Below are positions 21,635-30,359 of a stretch of 37,611 nt of DNA, in pieces. The notes below the pieces were generated by a model. It saw only the letters and a list, made by a program, of their open reading frames with translations, had not been told where the DNA came from and did not search any database. Both the position numbers and the translations under genes were made by a program. How positions within the stretch are numbered: the first letter of the stretch is position 1; every line of letters begins with the position of its first letter. The stretch covers positions 1-37,611 of the forward strand of contig JAEYSR010000276.1 in assembly GCA_023434535.1 (NCBI GenBank). The letters run 5' to 3'. Source of the DNA: Actinomycetes bacterium. GTDB lineage: Bacteria > Actinomycetota > Acidimicrobiia > Acidimicrobiales > Microtrichaceae.

Positions 21635-24334
21635 TCAGCGGGTGCGTGTGGGACCGATGCCGCCCGGACGGCTGCGGACGAGGAGCACGACACCGCAGGC
21701 CAGCAGGATCGTCCCCAGGAGCAGCGGCAGGGCGATCGGAGCTCCGGTCAGTGCGAGCGGTGCCGGGCTCGGGGCACGTCCGACTCCGCCGGCGCCGGTC
21801 GCTGCCGTCCCGGCTGACGCGTTCGCCGGACCCGCAGCGGCCGCGGGCGTTGCGGTCGCCGGCGCGGCCGAGGTCGGTGGCGACGCGACCACCGGACTCG
21901 GGCACGGGGCGTCGGCCCCGGCGCCAGGACCTGGTCCCATGCAGGCGTCGATCCCGGAGATCGTCTCGTCGGTGACCGTGAGGAGCGTCACCTCGTCCGG
22001 GTCCGGGAACTGCACGTCGCCGTCGTCGTCGAACACCACCGGCAGGTTGCGGTACCACTCCGGCTGGGCCCGCGAGAAGTCCGGCTCGGTGTCGCAGCCC
22101 CCTCCGGGGACCACCTGCGGCATGTAGAACGCGACCAGGTAGACGCCGGCCGGGACGTCGAGCTGATAGGCACCGTCGGCACCGGTGACGGCCTGCACCG
22201 CGTCCTGGTCGTCGTCGGTCCGGAGCGCGATCGCGCACGCGCCTTCGAGCGGCGCTCGGGTCGGCTCCCAGCTCACGGTGCCCGAGATCGACTGCTGAAC
22301 CGTCGTCGCGCCGGCCTCGATCGCTCCTGCGTCGCACGCCGCCGTGCCGTCGCCGTCGCCGTCCGTGGGCCGGACGCCGCCGATCTGGTCGGTGGCCGGC
22401 GTGCCGCAGCCCCCGTCGGTGACGAAGTCGATCGCCGGGTTGCCCTCGAGCGGTTCCACGTAGGTCCGGTCGTCGACGACGACGTCGCCCTGCAGCCTGT
22501 CAGCCACGTCGGGCATCCGGGAGGGATCGGTGAGGTCGGTGCCGGTCGGCTGGCAGCTCCCGTCGTCGGAGACGTTGAAGTCGCCCACCGTGATCGTGCC
22601 GGGACCGCCGCTGCACGACTGGCCGCCGTTGTCCGCCAGGAGCGACCGCTGCAGCACCACCGATCCGGGAGCCTGCGCCGACACACCGGAGCTGTTCTCC
22701 GCCACCGTCACGTGGCGCAGCGTGGTGGTCCCGCCCGTCGCTCGCAGGGCGCCTCCGGCGCCCGACGCGGCGTTGGCGGCGAAGGTGGTGTTCACCGCGC
22801 CGAGCCGGCCTCCGGAGACCAGCGCGCCGCCGCCGTCGACGGCCGACCCCTCGATCAGGGAGCTCGGGCCGCGGAGCGTGACGTCGCCGGCCGACACCTC
22901 GAGGTTGCCGCCGTCGCCCGTCGCCGAGTTCCCCATCAACGCAACGGCGAGGTCGACGGTCCCGCCGCTCACCGAAAGGCCTCCTCCGCTCGACGCTGTC
23001 GATGATCGGATTCCGACGGCGCCGGCGGCCCCGGTCGTGAAGGTCCCTCCGGTCACGTCGATGCCGCCACCACGTCCGGACGCGGCGACGGCGTCGATCT
23101 GCAACGAGCCGTCGACGGTGAAGGTGCCGCCTGCCTGCGCGAGCCCGCCACCGTCCACCGCCTCTACGGTGCGGGACGCGTCGATCGACGACGCACCTCC
23201 CGTCACGACCGCTGTCGCGCTCTCACCGATGACGACGTCGCCGAGGTTCAGGATCTGCCCTCCGGATCCTGCGGACCAGCTGCGGCCGAACTGCGCGGCG
23301 TTGCAACCGTCCTTGATCGTGACGGCTCCGGAGGCGGCGTTGTACAGGCCTCCGCCAGCACCCGCCGCCCCGCCGTCGACGGACCCGCCGATCAGCGTGA
23401 ACTGCGACTCGTTGTGCACGTCGCCGCCGATCGGGGCGGAGGAGAACCGCACGGCGGAGCGGCAGCCCAGCACGAAGGTCCCGGACCTGTTCGCCACACC
23501 GCCGCCGGCCACGCCGGCCGAGCTCGTGTCGACGTAGACGTCGTGAGACGGCAGGCCCATCGCGGAGGTCCCGACGATCTCCACGTAGCCGTCGTTGACG
23601 ATGGCGCCGCCGCTTCCCACCGCCGTGTTGCCCTGGAGGTCGACACGGCTCCCGGAGGTGGGGGCGTTCGAGGAGTTCTTCACCACGAGCGAGCCGCCGG
23701 AGCGGACCGCGACCGCGCCGCCGTCGCCGTCGGCCTCGCTGGAGCCGATCGCGACGAGCTGGTCGTCGAAGTCCGCCGTGGAGGAGTTGGTGATCGAGAC
23801 GCTGCCTGAGGTAAGGATCGATCCGCCGTCGCCCGAGCTGTGGCCGTCGTAGAGCGACACGTCGACCAGGTCCAGCTGGGCGCCGGAGCGGACCTCGAAG
23901 TGACGGTCCCCGAGCGCGTTCGCCCCGATGGTCGTGAACTGGTTGGGGTTCACCTGGTTGCCGACGAGAGCGATGGTGGTCCCGGCCAGCACATCGAGAT
24001 CTCCGACGTCGTCGCGACCGTCGTCGTCGGACCCTCCCGCCAGCGTGAGCATGGGCTTGGTCACCGACGCGTCGAACGTGATCGTGGTGCTCCCCGTCGA
24101 CGCGTTCGCCTCCTGCACCGCGGCTCTGAGTGTGCACCGCCCGATGGAATCGGCGCAGACCCCGTCACCCGGGACGGCGTCCACCGCGTCGTCCTCGGTG
24201 TCGACCACGTACGAGCCGGCGGCCGAGGCGTTCGACGTCGGCAGCACGATCCCCGCAGCGATCACCGCTGTGGCGGCGAGCGCCCGCAGCGCACCGCGCG
24301 CGATCGTCCGCCTGCTTCCCTCCAGGTTCTCCAT
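21635..24334 (-). CDS. CSLREA-domain beta-helix adhesin with LALTG cell-wall sorting signal
   Basis: 899 aa from ATG at 24334 (GTG at 24355 is an alternative). Signal peptide, then CTLRAAVQEANA (about 67-78), the CSLREA signature found at the start of many secreted beta-helix proteins. A long Gly/Ser/Val-rich region with repeated short strands (GGGxxxxSGGxxxVxxSxxxxN) looks like a right-handed beta-helix of the polymorphic membrane protein/Pmp type. Then comes a CarboxypepD_reg-like domain (ISGTVSW, CAIALRTDDDQDAVQAVTG), a Pro/Ala linker and LALTG (about 860-864), a membrane helix and RSRPGG. LAxTG is the known signal of class E sortases, so it is probably covalently wall-attached by a sortase outside this window; the sortase-like protein at 12199-13269 lacks catalytic residues. 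Confidence 0.82.
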   Translation of the reverse strand: MENLEGSRRTIARGALRALAATAVIAAGIVLPTSNASAAGSYVVDTEDDAVDAVPGDGVCADSIGRCTLRAAVQEANASTGSTTITFDASVTKPMLTLAGGSDDDGRDDVGDLDVLAGTTIALVGNQVNPNQFTTIGANALGDRHFEVRSGAQLDLVDVSLYDGHSSGDGGSILTSGSVSITNSSTADFDDQLVAIGSSEADGDGGAVAVRSGGSLVVKNSSNAPTSGSRVDLQGNTAVGSGGAIVNDGYVEIVGTSAMGLPSHDVYVDTSSAGVAGGGVANRSGTFVLGCRSAVRFSSAPIGGDVHNESQFTLIGGSVDGGAAGAGGGLYNAASGAVTIKDGCNAAQFGRSWSAGSGGQILNLGDVVIGESATAVVTGGASSIDASRTVEAVDGGGLAQAGGTFTVDGSLQIDAVAASGRGGGIDVTGGTFTTGAAGAVGIRSSTASSGGGLSVSGGTVDLAVALMGNSATGDGGNLEVSAGDVTLRGPSSLIEGSAVDGGGALVSGGRLGAVNTTFAANAASGAGGALRATGGTTTLRHVTVAENSSGVSAQAPGSVVLQRSLLADNGGQSCSGGPGTITVGDFNVSDDGSCQPTGTDLTDPSRMPDVADRLQGDVVVDDRTYVEPLEGNPAIDFVTDGGCGTPATDQIGGVRPTDGDGDGTAACDAGAIEAGATTVQQSISGTVSWEPTRAPLEGACAIALRTDDDQDAVQAVTGADGAYQLDVPAGVYLVAFYMPQVVPGGGCDTEPDFSRAQPEWYRNLPVVFDDDGDVQFPDPDEVTLLTVTDETISGIDACMGPGPGAGADAPCPSPVVASPPTSAAPATATPAAAAGPANASAGTAATGAGGVGRAPSPAPLALTGAPIALPLLLGTILLACGVVLLVRSRPGGIGPTRTR

Positions 24335-24425
24335 GGTGAACCATCGGTCACCCACCCCGATTGATGAGGAACCGAGCGATCCGACCCGGGCCTGGGCACA
24401 CGGGCGTCGGCGGTGGTGTCCGGTG

Positions 24426-26228
24426 TCAGGCGGCGCGGGTGTTGCCGATCCAGCTCTCGTAGAGGCGGCCGTAGACCCCGCCCTCGGCGACCAGCTCGGC
24501 GTGTGGCCCCATCTGGACGATCTCGCCGGCGTCGAACACCACGACGATGTCGGCCGCCTCTGCGGTGGAGAGGCGATGGGCGATCGACACCGTCGTGCGC
24601 CCGGCCGCGAGCTTGGCCAGCGCTTCGGCCAGCGCCCGCTCGGTCTCCGGATCCACCGCGGAGGTGGCCTCGTCCAGGATCAGCAGACCCGGGTCCGCGA
24701 GCTGGGCCCGGGCGAGGGCCACGAGCTGGCGCTCCCCCACCGACAGGGCCTCGCCGCGCTCGCGCACCGGCGTGACCAGGCCCTCGGGCAACGTGTCGAC
24801 CCACCAACCGAGGCCCAGGGCCTCGAACGCGTCGGCGATCTCGTCGTCGGTGGCATCGGGGCGGCCCATGCGGACGTTCTCCGCGACCGTCGTGTCGAAC
24901 AGGAACCCGTCCTGGGGGACCAACCGCACGGCGTGGGAGCGGGACTCCTTGGCCACGTCGCGCAGGTCGACCCCGCCCAGGAGCACGCGACCGGCGGTCG
25001 GGTCGGCCAGGCGGGTCAGGAGCTTGGCCATGGTCGTCTTGCCCGATCCCGTCTCGCCGACGATCGCCGCGTTGATGCCGGCGGGGAGCGCCAGCGACAC
25101 GCCGTGCAGCACCGGGTGGCCCGGCTCGTACTCGAACTCGACGTCCTCGACCGTCACGTCGAGTGCGCCCGTCGGCAGGTTCACCGCGGCGGTGCCGACC
25201 GGCTCCACGACCTCGATCGGCTCGTCCATCAGGCGCAGCACCTTGCGCCACCCCGCGAGTGCGGTCTGGGTCTGGTCGAGCACCTCGCCCAGCTCCGCGA
25301 CCGGCTGGACGATCAGATTGGTCAGGAACAGGCAGGCCACGAGCGTGCCGGCCTGCAGCCCCCAGCCCGGACCCCACCACACACCGACGCCGACGACGGC
25401 GGCGAGTGCCAGGCCGCTGAACAGGTCGGAGACCGGGAACATGATGGCGAAGAAGAACCGGGCGCGGACCTGCGCCCGGTACTGCTTGTCGATGCGACCC
25501 ATGAGCCGCCGACGGGCGGCGCCGACGTCGCCGTAGGCACGGATGACCCGGATGCCGCCGACCGTCTCGGAGATCTCCGACAGGGTGTCGCCCACGCTGG
25601 TCCGGAGGTTGTCGTAGGCGGTGAGCTGGCGGCTCTGTACCAGTCGCATGATGGGCAGGACGGGAGTGAGGACGGCGATGATGACCAGAGCGAGCTGCCA
25701 GCTGTAGATGGCCGTCATCGCCAGCGCGACCACGATCATCGTGGTGTTCACCGCCCAGCTCACCGCGCCCCACGACGCGAACTGGGCGAGCGTCTCGATG
25801 TCGGAGGTGACGCGGGAGACGAGCACTCCCTTCTTGGCCTCGTTGTGGTGGCTGATGGACAGCCGGTGCACGTGGGCGAAGGCACGGGTGCGCAGGCCGT
25901 AGAGGACGTTCTCCGCGGTCGTCATGAGGCGGAAGTAGGTGATGCGGTTCAGGACGGCCAGACCGACGATCGCCGCCGCCGCAGCCGCGCACGTCCAGAC
26001 GACGAACGGCCAGTCGGGGCTGCCGTCGGAGATCCCCTTGTCCAGGATCTGCTGGATGGCGATCGGCACGACCAGGCGGCCGAGGGCGATGACCATCGCG
26101 AAGCTGAGCGACGCGGCGAAGCCCTTCTTGAGCTCCGGCGTGGTGCGCACGCCGTCGCGGAGGACCTCCATGGCCTTGATCGGCTGGGCGTCGTCCTCGT
26201 CGTCGGGAGAGTTGGGTCGGATCGGCAT
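24426..26228 (-). CDS. ABC exporter half-transporter, catalytic-site Glu intact
   Basis: 600 aa, six-helix transmembrane domain (about 35-320) fused to an ATPase domain. Walker A GETGSGKTT (391-399), Walker B LLILDEATSAVD with catalytic Glu520, H-loop His551. The signature is LSVGERQ (495-501) instead of LSGGQ, a degenerate form. Its ATG overlaps the stop of the other half-transporter (TGATG), so the two are made together and probably form a heterodimer of the MdlAB/TM287-288 type (compare Mycobacterium Rv1272c/Rv1273c). Substrate unknown; lipid or drug export are typical for the family. The next gene downstream encodes the CSLREA adhesin, 92 nt away. Confidence 0.92.
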   Translation of the reverse strand: MPIRPNSPDDEDDAQPIKAMEVLRDGVRTTPELKKGFAASLSFAMVIALGRLVVPIAIQQILDKGISDGSPDWPFVVWTCAAAAAAIVGLAVLNRITYFRLMTTAENVLYGLRTRAFAHVHRLSISHHNEAKKGVLVSRVTSDIETLAQFASWGAVSWAVNTTMIVVALAMTAIYSWQLALVIIAVLTPVLPIMRLVQSRQLTAYDNLRTSVGDTLSEISETVGGIRVIRAYGDVGAARRRLMGRIDKQYRAQVRARFFFAIMFPVSDLFSGLALAAVVGVGVWWGPGWGLQAGTLVACLFLTNLIVQPVAELGEVLDQTQTALAGWRKVLRLMDEPIEVVEPVGTAAVNLPTGALDVTVEDVEFEYEPGHPVLHGVSLALPAGINAAIVGETGSGKTTMAKLLTRLADPTAGRVLLGGVDLRDVAKESRSHAVRLVPQDGFLFDTTVAENVRMGRPDATDDEIADAFEALGLGWWVDTLPEGLVTPVRERGEALSVGERQLVALARAQLADPGLLILDEATSAVDPETERALAEALAKLAAGRTTVSIAHRLSTAEAADIVVVFDAGEIVQMGPHAELVAEGGVYGRLYESWIGNTRAA

Positions 26229-28138
26229 CAGTCCGTCCCCTCGTCGTCACCCGAGGCCACCGACGGGCCGGCGCGGTCCTCGAGGTCCTGCTCGACGGGG
26301 TCGAGCTCCGCCTCGTCCTCGTACGCGGTCACCAGCGCCGAGTACTCGGGGTCGGCCAGCAGGTCGCGGTGGGTGCCGACGTTGCGGACCCGACCCTGGT
26401 CGAGGTGCACGACCTTGTCGGCCAGCAGGATCGTGGACAGCCGGTGCGCCACCACGACCATGGTCGTGTCGCCCTGCCGCAGTCCGCCGAGGATCTCCGC
26501 CTCGATGACCGGGTCGACCGCCGAGGTCGCGTCGTCAAGCACGAGCACCCGGGGAGCGCCCGCCAGCGCTCGGGCGAGAGCGACGCGCTGGCGCTGTCCG
26601 CCCGACAGCGTGACGCCGCGCTCGCCGACGATCGTCTCCGCACCCTCGGGCAGTCGACCGACGAACCGGGCGGCCCGGGCGCGGTCGAGCGCATCGGACG
26701 TGGTGTCGTCGTCCACTCCCCGACCGAGCGTGACGTTCTCCCTGACGGGAGCCGCGAACAGGTACGACTCCTGGAAGGCCAGCGACACCGCGCTGCGCAG
26801 CTCGCCCGGGTCCAGCGCTTCGACCGGGACCCCGCCCACGAGGATGCGACCGCCGGTCGGCTCGTCGAGGCGCACGAGCAGCTGCGCCAGAGTGGACTTC
26901 CCTGCGCCGGTCGATCCGACCAGGGCCACCACCTCGCCCGGCTCGACCCGGAACGTGACGTCGTCGAGGACCGTCGCGTCGCCGTACTCGAACGACACGT
27001 CGTCGAGCTCCAGGCCCAGCGGGCCCTCGGGGAGGTGAGCTGCGGGTTGGACGTCGTCGGGCTGCTCGACCGAGGGATCGACGGGCTCCGCCGTGAGGTC
27101 GTCGACCCGCTCGATCGACACGACCGCCCGCGGGATGGACTCGAACATGAACCCGACGATGCGCATGGGGAAGGCCAGCCAGCCGAACAGCGCGACGGCC
27201 TGGACCAGGTCGCCGGGGGTGGCGGCGCCGTGGTCGATGCGCCACGCGCCGGCGAGCAGGAGCACGACCGTGCCGAGGTTCGGGAGCATGTCGAGGAGCG
27301 GCTCGAAGGACGCCGTCAGCCGGGCGACGACCAGACGCTGGCTGCGCAGACGGTCGGCGGCGGCGTCGAAGCGGGCCTGCTCCTCCGCCTCCCGGCCGAG
27401 CGTCTTCACGACCAGCACGCCGTCGAAGCTCTCGTGCGCGATCGAGCTGACGTCGCCCAGTCGGGCCTGCACCAGCGCGGCGGGCTCGTGCACCCGGTTG
27501 GTGTACCAACGGCTGAGCCAGGTCAGGGTCGGGAAGAGCAGGAGCGCCACGATCCCGAAGGCCGGATCGGCCAGGAACAGGCTGACCAGGGAGATGGCGA
27601 TGAGCGCCACCACGCCGAGCGAGAACGGCAGCGGCATCAGGACGTTCGACGAGGTCGTGACGTCGACGTCCGCGTTGGCCAGCAGCTCGCCCGTCGGGCG
27701 CTTGCGGTAGCTGGCCAACGGCATCGTCAGGAGCCGCTCGACCACTCCGATCCGCAGGGAGCGCTGGGTCCGGGCCTCGGTGAGCGAGCCGAACCAGCGG
27801 CGGATGCCGACCGAGATGCCGCGGGCCAGGCCGACGAGGAACAGAGCGCCGACCGCCCACCACACCGTCGACGCCGGGATGCCCTCGTCGGTGAAGGCCG
27901 GGGTGATGACCTCGTCGGTGACGCGCCCGAGCACGTAGCTGGCCGCCACGACGATGATCGCCCAGCCGACGCCGCCGACGAGCGACATGGCGAACGGTCC
28001 CGGGTGCAGGCGGATGAACCGACCGAGCACCGACAGGCCCTTGCGGGTGATCGACGGACCGGACCCGGCGTCTACGGCCGGGTCGAGGGGCGCCTCGTCG
28101 CCGGGCGCAGCGTCTGGTTCTGGAGCGAGAAGGGTCAC
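26228..28138 (-). CDS. ABC exporter half-transporter with degenerate Walker B (DD instead of DE)
   Basis: 636 aa from GTG at 28138 (TTG at 28150 would add four residues). Six-helix membrane domain (about 45-340), then ATPase domain: Walker A GSTGAGKST (408-416), signature LSGGQRQ (511-517), Walker B VLVLDDATSAVD where the catalytic Glu is Asp536, H-loop VAHRLST. In the heterodimer, its canonical signature faces the intact Walker B of the partner (active site), while its own Asp-Asp Walker B faces the partner's LSVGE (degenerate site): the asymmetric design known from TM287/288 and BmrCD. TAGGTT on the minus strand about 35 nt upstream may be the -10. Confidence 0.9.
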   Translation of the reverse strand: MTLLAPEPDAAPGDEAPLDPAVDAGSGPSITRKGLSVLGRFIRLHPGPFAMSLVGGVGWAIIVVAASYVLGRVTDEVITPAFTDEGIPASTVWWAVGALFLVGLARGISVGIRRWFGSLTEARTQRSLRIGVVERLLTMPLASYRKRPTGELLANADVDVTTSSNVLMPLPFSLGVVALIAISLVSLFLADPAFGIVALLLFPTLTWLSRWYTNRVHEPAALVQARLGDVSSIAHESFDGVLVVKTLGREAEEQARFDAAADRLRSQRLVVARLTASFEPLLDMLPNLGTVVLLLAGAWRIDHGAATPGDLVQAVALFGWLAFPMRIVGFMFESIPRAVVSIERVDDLTAEPVDPSVEQPDDVQPAAHLPEGPLGLELDDVSFEYGDATVLDDVTFRVEPGEVVALVGSTGAGKSTLAQLLVRLDEPTGGRILVGGVPVEALDPGELRSAVSLAFQESYLFAAPVRENVTLGRGVDDDTTSDALDRARAARFVGRLPEGAETIVGERGVTLSGGQRQRVALARALAGAPRVLVLDDATSAVDPVIEAEILGGLRQGDTTMVVVAHRLSTILLADKVVHLDQGRVRNVGTHRDLLADPEYSALVTAYEDEAELDPVEQDLEDRAGPSVASGDDEGTD

Positions 28139-28266
28139 CGGGACCTGCAACGTCAGGAGGGCGGGCGGCCTTCCAACCTACTTCGCCCCTCGAAGGAGCT
28201 CCCACCGGATTGCCGGAGATCTCCCCACCGAACTTGGGCACCACAGACCACTCGTTGGTCGCTCAC

Positions 28267-28286
28267 GCCCGAGGTCGCGGTCGGGC
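28267..28286. terminator. Weak hairpin after the 133-aa gene
   Basis: GCCCGA (28267-28272) pairs with TCGGGC (28281-28286) across an 8-nt loop, 17 nt past the minus-strand stop at 28304. Only a short stem; the rest of the 28139-28303 gap holds the ABC exporter promoter region and nothing else I recognise. Confidence 0.35.
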
Positions 28287-28303
28287 AGCCCCGCCGACGA
28301 CGG

Positions 28304-28705
28304 TCAGGCCGCGGAGACCGAGCGTCGGCGACGGGTCCAGACCAGGGCGCCTGCACCGATCACCGATGCGCCGACCGGCAGCAGCACGGCCAGCGGGGCC
28401 TCGGGCACCACCGGTGTGGGCTGCTCGGGTTCCGGCTCGGGCTCCACGCAGTTCGAGGGCTCGGACCAGAACCAGCCGAACAGCCACGCGACCTGGTCGT
28501 TCCACTCGCCGCCGTTGCGGACGAACGCGTCCCGCTGGGCCTCCCGGATCGACGGCGGGCAGACCGGAGGCGGCGGGGCGCACGCCGCGGCCACGGTCGC
28601 CAGGGCGAACGGGAGGAGGACGGCGACCAGCACGGGGCGGAAGGGGCGTCGGTGCCGGGAACGGCTGGGAAGAGTCCCCGATGCCGACGCCCACTCCCGT
28701 CCCAT
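28304..28705 (-). CDS. Small secreted protein with exosortase-type C-terminal signal, PHO-box controlled
   Basis: 133 aa. Basic N-terminus and a hydrophobic stretch (PVLVAVLLPFALATVAA) end in AAC42, possibly a lipobox. The exported part is short (about 43-98), with WLFGWFWSEPSNC and an acidic Pro-rich PEPEPEQPTP stretch. The end is VVPEAPLAVLLPV (99-111), a helix, then RRRRSVSAA, closely matching the 195-aa protein next to the exosortase (SESPLSILLPV ... RRRR). Upstream are four 11-bp PHO-like units with the same distance to the start codon as in front of pstC. No known domain; a phosphate-starvation surface protein is a reasonable inference. Confidence 0.75.
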   Translation of the reverse strand: MGREWASASGTLPSRSRHRRPFRPVLVAVLLPFALATVAAACAPPPPVCPPSIREAQRDAFVRNGGEWNDQVAWLFGWFWSEPSNCVEPEPEPEQPTPVVPEAPLAVLLPVGASVIGAGALVWTRRRRSVSAA

Positions 28706-28766
28706 GGAGCCATTCCACCGGACCCAGCTGAACTCCGATGGAGGTTCAGGTGAACGTCGCGGGAAC
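28706..28766 (-). promoter_or_regulatory. PHO-box array and leaderless promoter of the 133-aa protein gene
   Basis: Minus-strand 11-bp units: 28756-28766 (begins GTTCCCGC), 28745-28755 (GTTCACCT), 28734-28744 (degenerate), 28723-28733 (GTTCAGCTGG). The last unit ends exactly 17 nt before the ATG at 28705; TGGAAT occupies the -10 position, 6 nt before the start. The order (three matching units, third one degenerate) and spacing are identical to the pstC promoter. Confidence 0.75.
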
Positions 28767-28830
28767 GGTGGGTGGACGGACGCGACGGTGCCCGGGCGCT
28801 CGGCCCGGGCACCGTCGTCAGGATCTGAGG

Positions 28831-28871
28831 GTCCAGACCGCGAATCCTTGTGCGGCGCGACCCCTATATCG
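28831..28871 (-). repeat. 42-bp intergenic repeat, copy A
   Basis: Read on the minus strand it begins GATATAGGGGTCGCG and ends near GGTCTGGACCC, 17 nt after the aldehyde dehydrogenase stop and in the gene's direction. It matches copy C at 39 of 42 positions (three differences by eye). Ends GGGTC/GACCC could pair. See copies B and C. Confidence 0.8.
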
Positions 28872-28888
28872 CTGAGCGGGTCAGCGGA

Positions 28889-30325
28889 TCAGACGGGGAG
28901 CTGGATCGACTTGGTCTCGAGGAACTCCTCGAGACCCCAGCGACCGCGCTCGCGGGTGTTGCCCGACTGCTTGTAGCCGCCGAACGGCGCCTCGGTGTTG
29001 AACGGCGCGCCGTTGACGTCGACCTGACCGGTGCGCAGACGGCGGGCGATGCCCTTGGCCCGCTCGACGTCGGCCGACTGGACCGCACCGGCGAGGCCGT
29101 ACACGGTCCCGTTGGCGATCTCGACCGCATCGTCCTCATCGGTGTAGGTGAGGATCGACAGCACCGGGCCGAAGATCTCCTCCTGGGCGATCGTCATGTC
29201 GGGCGTGACGTCGGTGAACACCGTGGGCTTCACGTAGTAGCCCTTCTCGAAGCCGTCCGGCTGCTCCGGTCCACCGAGAGCGAGCGTGGCGCCCTCGTCG
29301 ATGCCCTTCTGGATGAAGGTGCGCACACGCTCCTGGTGCGCCTTCGACGAGAGCGGGCCGAGGTTGTGGAACAGGTCGGGCTCGTCGGCCTTGGGGTCGA
29401 CCAGGCCGACCTTGGAGGCCTCCTCGACGACGGCGTCGATGTACTCCTGGGCCCGGGACTCGGGGACCAGCAGGCGGGTGAGCGCCGAGCAGGTCTGGCC
29501 GGAGTTGATGTAGCAACCGAACACGGCGCCGAGAGCGACGGCCGACGGATCGGCGTCGTCGAGCACGATGTTGGCGGACTTGCCGCCCAGCTCGAGGCCC
29601 ACCCGCTTGGCGGTCGGCGCAGCGGCCTTGGTGACCTCGGCGCCGGCCCGACCCGAGCCGGTGAACGAGACCATGTCCACGTCGTCGTGGCCGGAGATGG
29701 CCGCGCCGACCTCGGGGCCCGTGCCGACGACCATGTTGAACACGCCCTTGGGCAGGCCGACCTCGTCCAGCACCTCCGTGAGGATGTAGGCGTTGAGCGG
29801 GGTGACCTCGGACGGCTTGAGGACCACGGTGCAGCCGGCGGCCAGGGCCGGGACCACCTTGCAGATGATCAGGTACAGCGGGTAGTTCCACGGCGTGATG
29901 GCGCCGACGACGCCGATGGGCTCGCGGACGACGAGGCTGTTGCCGACCTGCTCCTCCCAGGCGTAGTCCTCGACCAGCTTGGCGAAGGACTCCCACTCGC
30001 CGAGGGAGAGGCCGGCCTGGACCATCTGGGCGAAGGTCTTCGGCGAGCCGACCTCGGAGGAGATCGTGTCCACGATGTCGTCGAAGCGCAGGGCGAGCGC
30101 GCCGCCGATGTCGCGGAGGTACTTGGCCCGTACGTCGACCGGGGTCTGGGACCAGCTGTCGAACGCGGCCTTGGCGGCGGCGACGGCAGCGTCGACGTCC
30201 GCCGCGGTGCCCTGGGGCACGCGGCCGATGACCTCTTCGGTGGCGGAGTCGGTGACGTCGATGGTCTCGGTGCCGCTGGAGGGCACCCACTCGCCGTTGA
30301 TGTAGAAGTTCTCGTAGACCTTCAC
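28889..30325 (-). CDS. NAD(P)-dependent aldehyde dehydrogenase
   Basis: 478 aa, full-length ALDH superfamily member. TPWNYPL gives oxyanion Asn147, VLKPSE the cofactor Lys170, FTGSGRAG the Rossmann turn, LELGGKS the general base Glu245 and NSGQTCSALTR the nucleophile Cys279; all catalytic residues are present. It oxidises an aldehyde to the acid with NAD(P); substrate cannot be told from the sequence. GTG at 30325 follows GGGGGA with short spacing, and the reading frame extends far upstream but without ALDH similarity. A perfect 9-bp palindrome just downstream of a putative -10 suggests repression by a dimeric regulator whose gene is not nearby. Confidence 0.93.
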   Translation of the reverse strand: MKVYENFYINGEWVPSSGTETIDVTDSATEEVIGRVPQGTAADVDAAVAAAKAAFDSWSQTPVDVRAKYLRDIGGALALRFDDIVDTISSEVGSPKTFAQMVQAGLSLGEWESFAKLVEDYAWEEQVGNSLVVREPIGVVGAITPWNYPLYLIICKVVPALAAGCTVVLKPSEVTPLNAYILTEVLDEVGLPKGVFNMVVGTGPEVGAAISGHDDVDMVSFTGSGRAGAEVTKAAAPTAKRVGLELGGKSANIVLDDADPSAVALGAVFGCYINSGQTCSALTRLLVPESRAQEYIDAVVEEASKVGLVDPKADEPDLFHNLGPLSSKAHQERVRTFIQKGIDEGATLALGGPEQPDGFEKGYYVKPTVFTDVTPDMTIAQEEIFGPVLSILTYTDEDDAVEIANGTVYGLAGAVQSADVERAKGIARRLRTGQVDVNGAPFNTEAPFGGYKQSGNTRERGRWGLEEFLETKSIQLPV

Positions 30326-30359
30326 TGGTCCCCCTGGGATGTGGTGCTCGGCTCGGACC

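Noticed and set aside
23000..24000. DNA-level repeats in the adhesin gene
   Set aside because: The similarity is protein-level Gly/Ser-rich beta-helix periodicity; no exact long nucleotide repeats were seen.
23928..27038. A 1036-codon plus-strand open frame opposite the adhesin and ABC exporter genes
   Set aside because: It lies antisense to two genes with complete family motifs, has low-complexity His/Arg/Gly-rich composition typical of high-GC shadow frames, and no recognisable domain.
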